Translations under genes and position numbers: made by a program
Part shown: piece by piece, positions 5,750-5,888 of the stretch
Numbering within the stretch: the stretch's first letter is position 1
Layout: each line of letters starts with the position of its first letter
Assembly (NCBI GenBank): GCA_023425225.1
Contig: JAFADB010000255.1
Location: forward strand, 1-5,888
Reading direction: 5' to 3'
Length of the DNA: 5,888 nt
DNA from: Pseudomonadota bacterium
GTDB lineage: Bacteria > Pseudomonadota > Gammaproteobacteria > Xanthomonadales > Xanthomonadaceae
The notes under the pieces: generated by a model
The model's input: the letters and a program-made list of their open reading frames with translations, nothing else
What the model was told of the DNA's origin: nothing
Databases searched by the model: none

Positions 5750-5773
5750 CGGGAGCGGGCAATGCCGCTCCCG
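5750..5773 (-). terminator. 9-bp hairpin between rnr and rlmB
   Basis: CGGGAGCGG (5750-5758) and CCGCTCCCG (5765-5773) form a perfect 9-bp stem with a 6-nt loop, beginning 7 bp after the rnr stop codon. In the rnr transcript the stem is followed by ACGCAUCGG, without a U-run. It may attenuate read-through into rlmB or mark an RNA processing or 3'-end site. A weaker competing stem (CGACG 5731-5735 with CGTCG 5747-5751) shares its edge. Confidence 0.5.
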
Positions 5774-5780
5774 CGCAGGC

Positions 5781-5888
5781 TCAGTAGGACTGCTTGCGGC
5801 GCCGGGCCGGCTTGCGCGCCGGTGCCGGCATCGCCTCGTCGCGGTCGTCGACCAGGCGGAAGTCGATCTTGCGTTCCTCCATGCTGGC
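5781..5888 (-). CDS. rnr: Ribonuclease R, C-terminal tail (5' end outside window)
   Basis: RNase R is a processive hydrolytic 3'-5' exoribonuclease that degrades structured RNA and takes part in rRNA quality control and trans-translation. Only the last 35 codons and the TGA stop (5783-5781 on this strand) are present. The visible peptide begins ASMEERKIDFRLVDD, equivalent to the end of the S1 domain of E. coli RNase R (MDERKIDFSLI), and continues into a short basic tail rich in R, K, P and A, ending RRRKQSY. The basic tail is much shorter than in E. coli (about 20 residues after the S1 end); such tails help RNase R bind structured RNA and ribosomes. The position directly upstream of rlmB supports the call. 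The catalytic RNB domain lies outside the window. Confidence 0.9.
   Translation of the reverse strand, partial: ASMEERKIDFRLVDDRDEAMPAPARKPARRRKQSY

Noticed and set aside
5686..5787. 33-codon + strand frame preceded by AAAGGAGG
   Set aside because: The Shine-Dalgarno-like sequence is only 2 bp from the ATG, the frame lies in the gap between two minus-strand genes and runs over the rnr 3' hairpin and stop, and the peptide is simple Ala/Arg/Gly-rich.

Overview
The window is a GC-rich (by eye roughly two-thirds G+C) stretch of gammaproteobacterial chromosome. The protein sequences (PhoU, RNase T, RlmB, RNase R) and the presence of a large periplasmic-propeller diguanylate cyclase fit the Xanthomonadaceae (Stenotrophomonas/Xanthomonas/Lysobacter-like). 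This is a judgement from remembered family sequences, not from a search, and the species cannot be named. No mobile element, CRISPR array, tRNA or rRNA was seen.

Layout, left to right. The 3' end of phoU (+) opens the window and is probably the end of a pst-phoU phosphate operon lying outside it. A 135-bp gap rich in palindromes and carrying a plausible promoter leads to a small secreted RcnB-family protein (+, 363-686), closed by a very strong hairpin. After a gap of about 230 bp comes rnt, RNase T (+, 919-1566). It converges, with only 13 bp between stop codons, on a large minus-strand gene (1580-4612) for a membrane-anchored sensor diguanylate cyclase: signal peptide, two seven-bladed propellers, Y_Y_Y domain, transmembrane helix, coiled coil, GGEEF. 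Upstream of it on the same strand are rlmB (4907-5653) and the 3' end of rnr (5781-5888), the conserved rnr-rlmB pair. Both are followed by perfect GC hairpins without U-tracts.

How the genes relate. Three are RNA-metabolism genes: RNase T (3' trimming of tRNA and other stable RNA), RlmB (23S Gm2251 methylation) and RNase R (processive 3'-5' exonuclease). PhoU controls phosphate signalling. The cyclase is the one clear signal-input gene: it should sense an unknown periplasmic ligand and make c-di-GMP in the cytoplasm. Nothing next to it names the ligand.

This is mostly an ordinary conserved region, and I found no convincing undescribed multi-gene system. The points most worth following are the orphan 14-blade cyclase and its apparently leaderless promoter, the structured rcnB leader, and two substitutions at nucleobase-contacting positions of RNase T.
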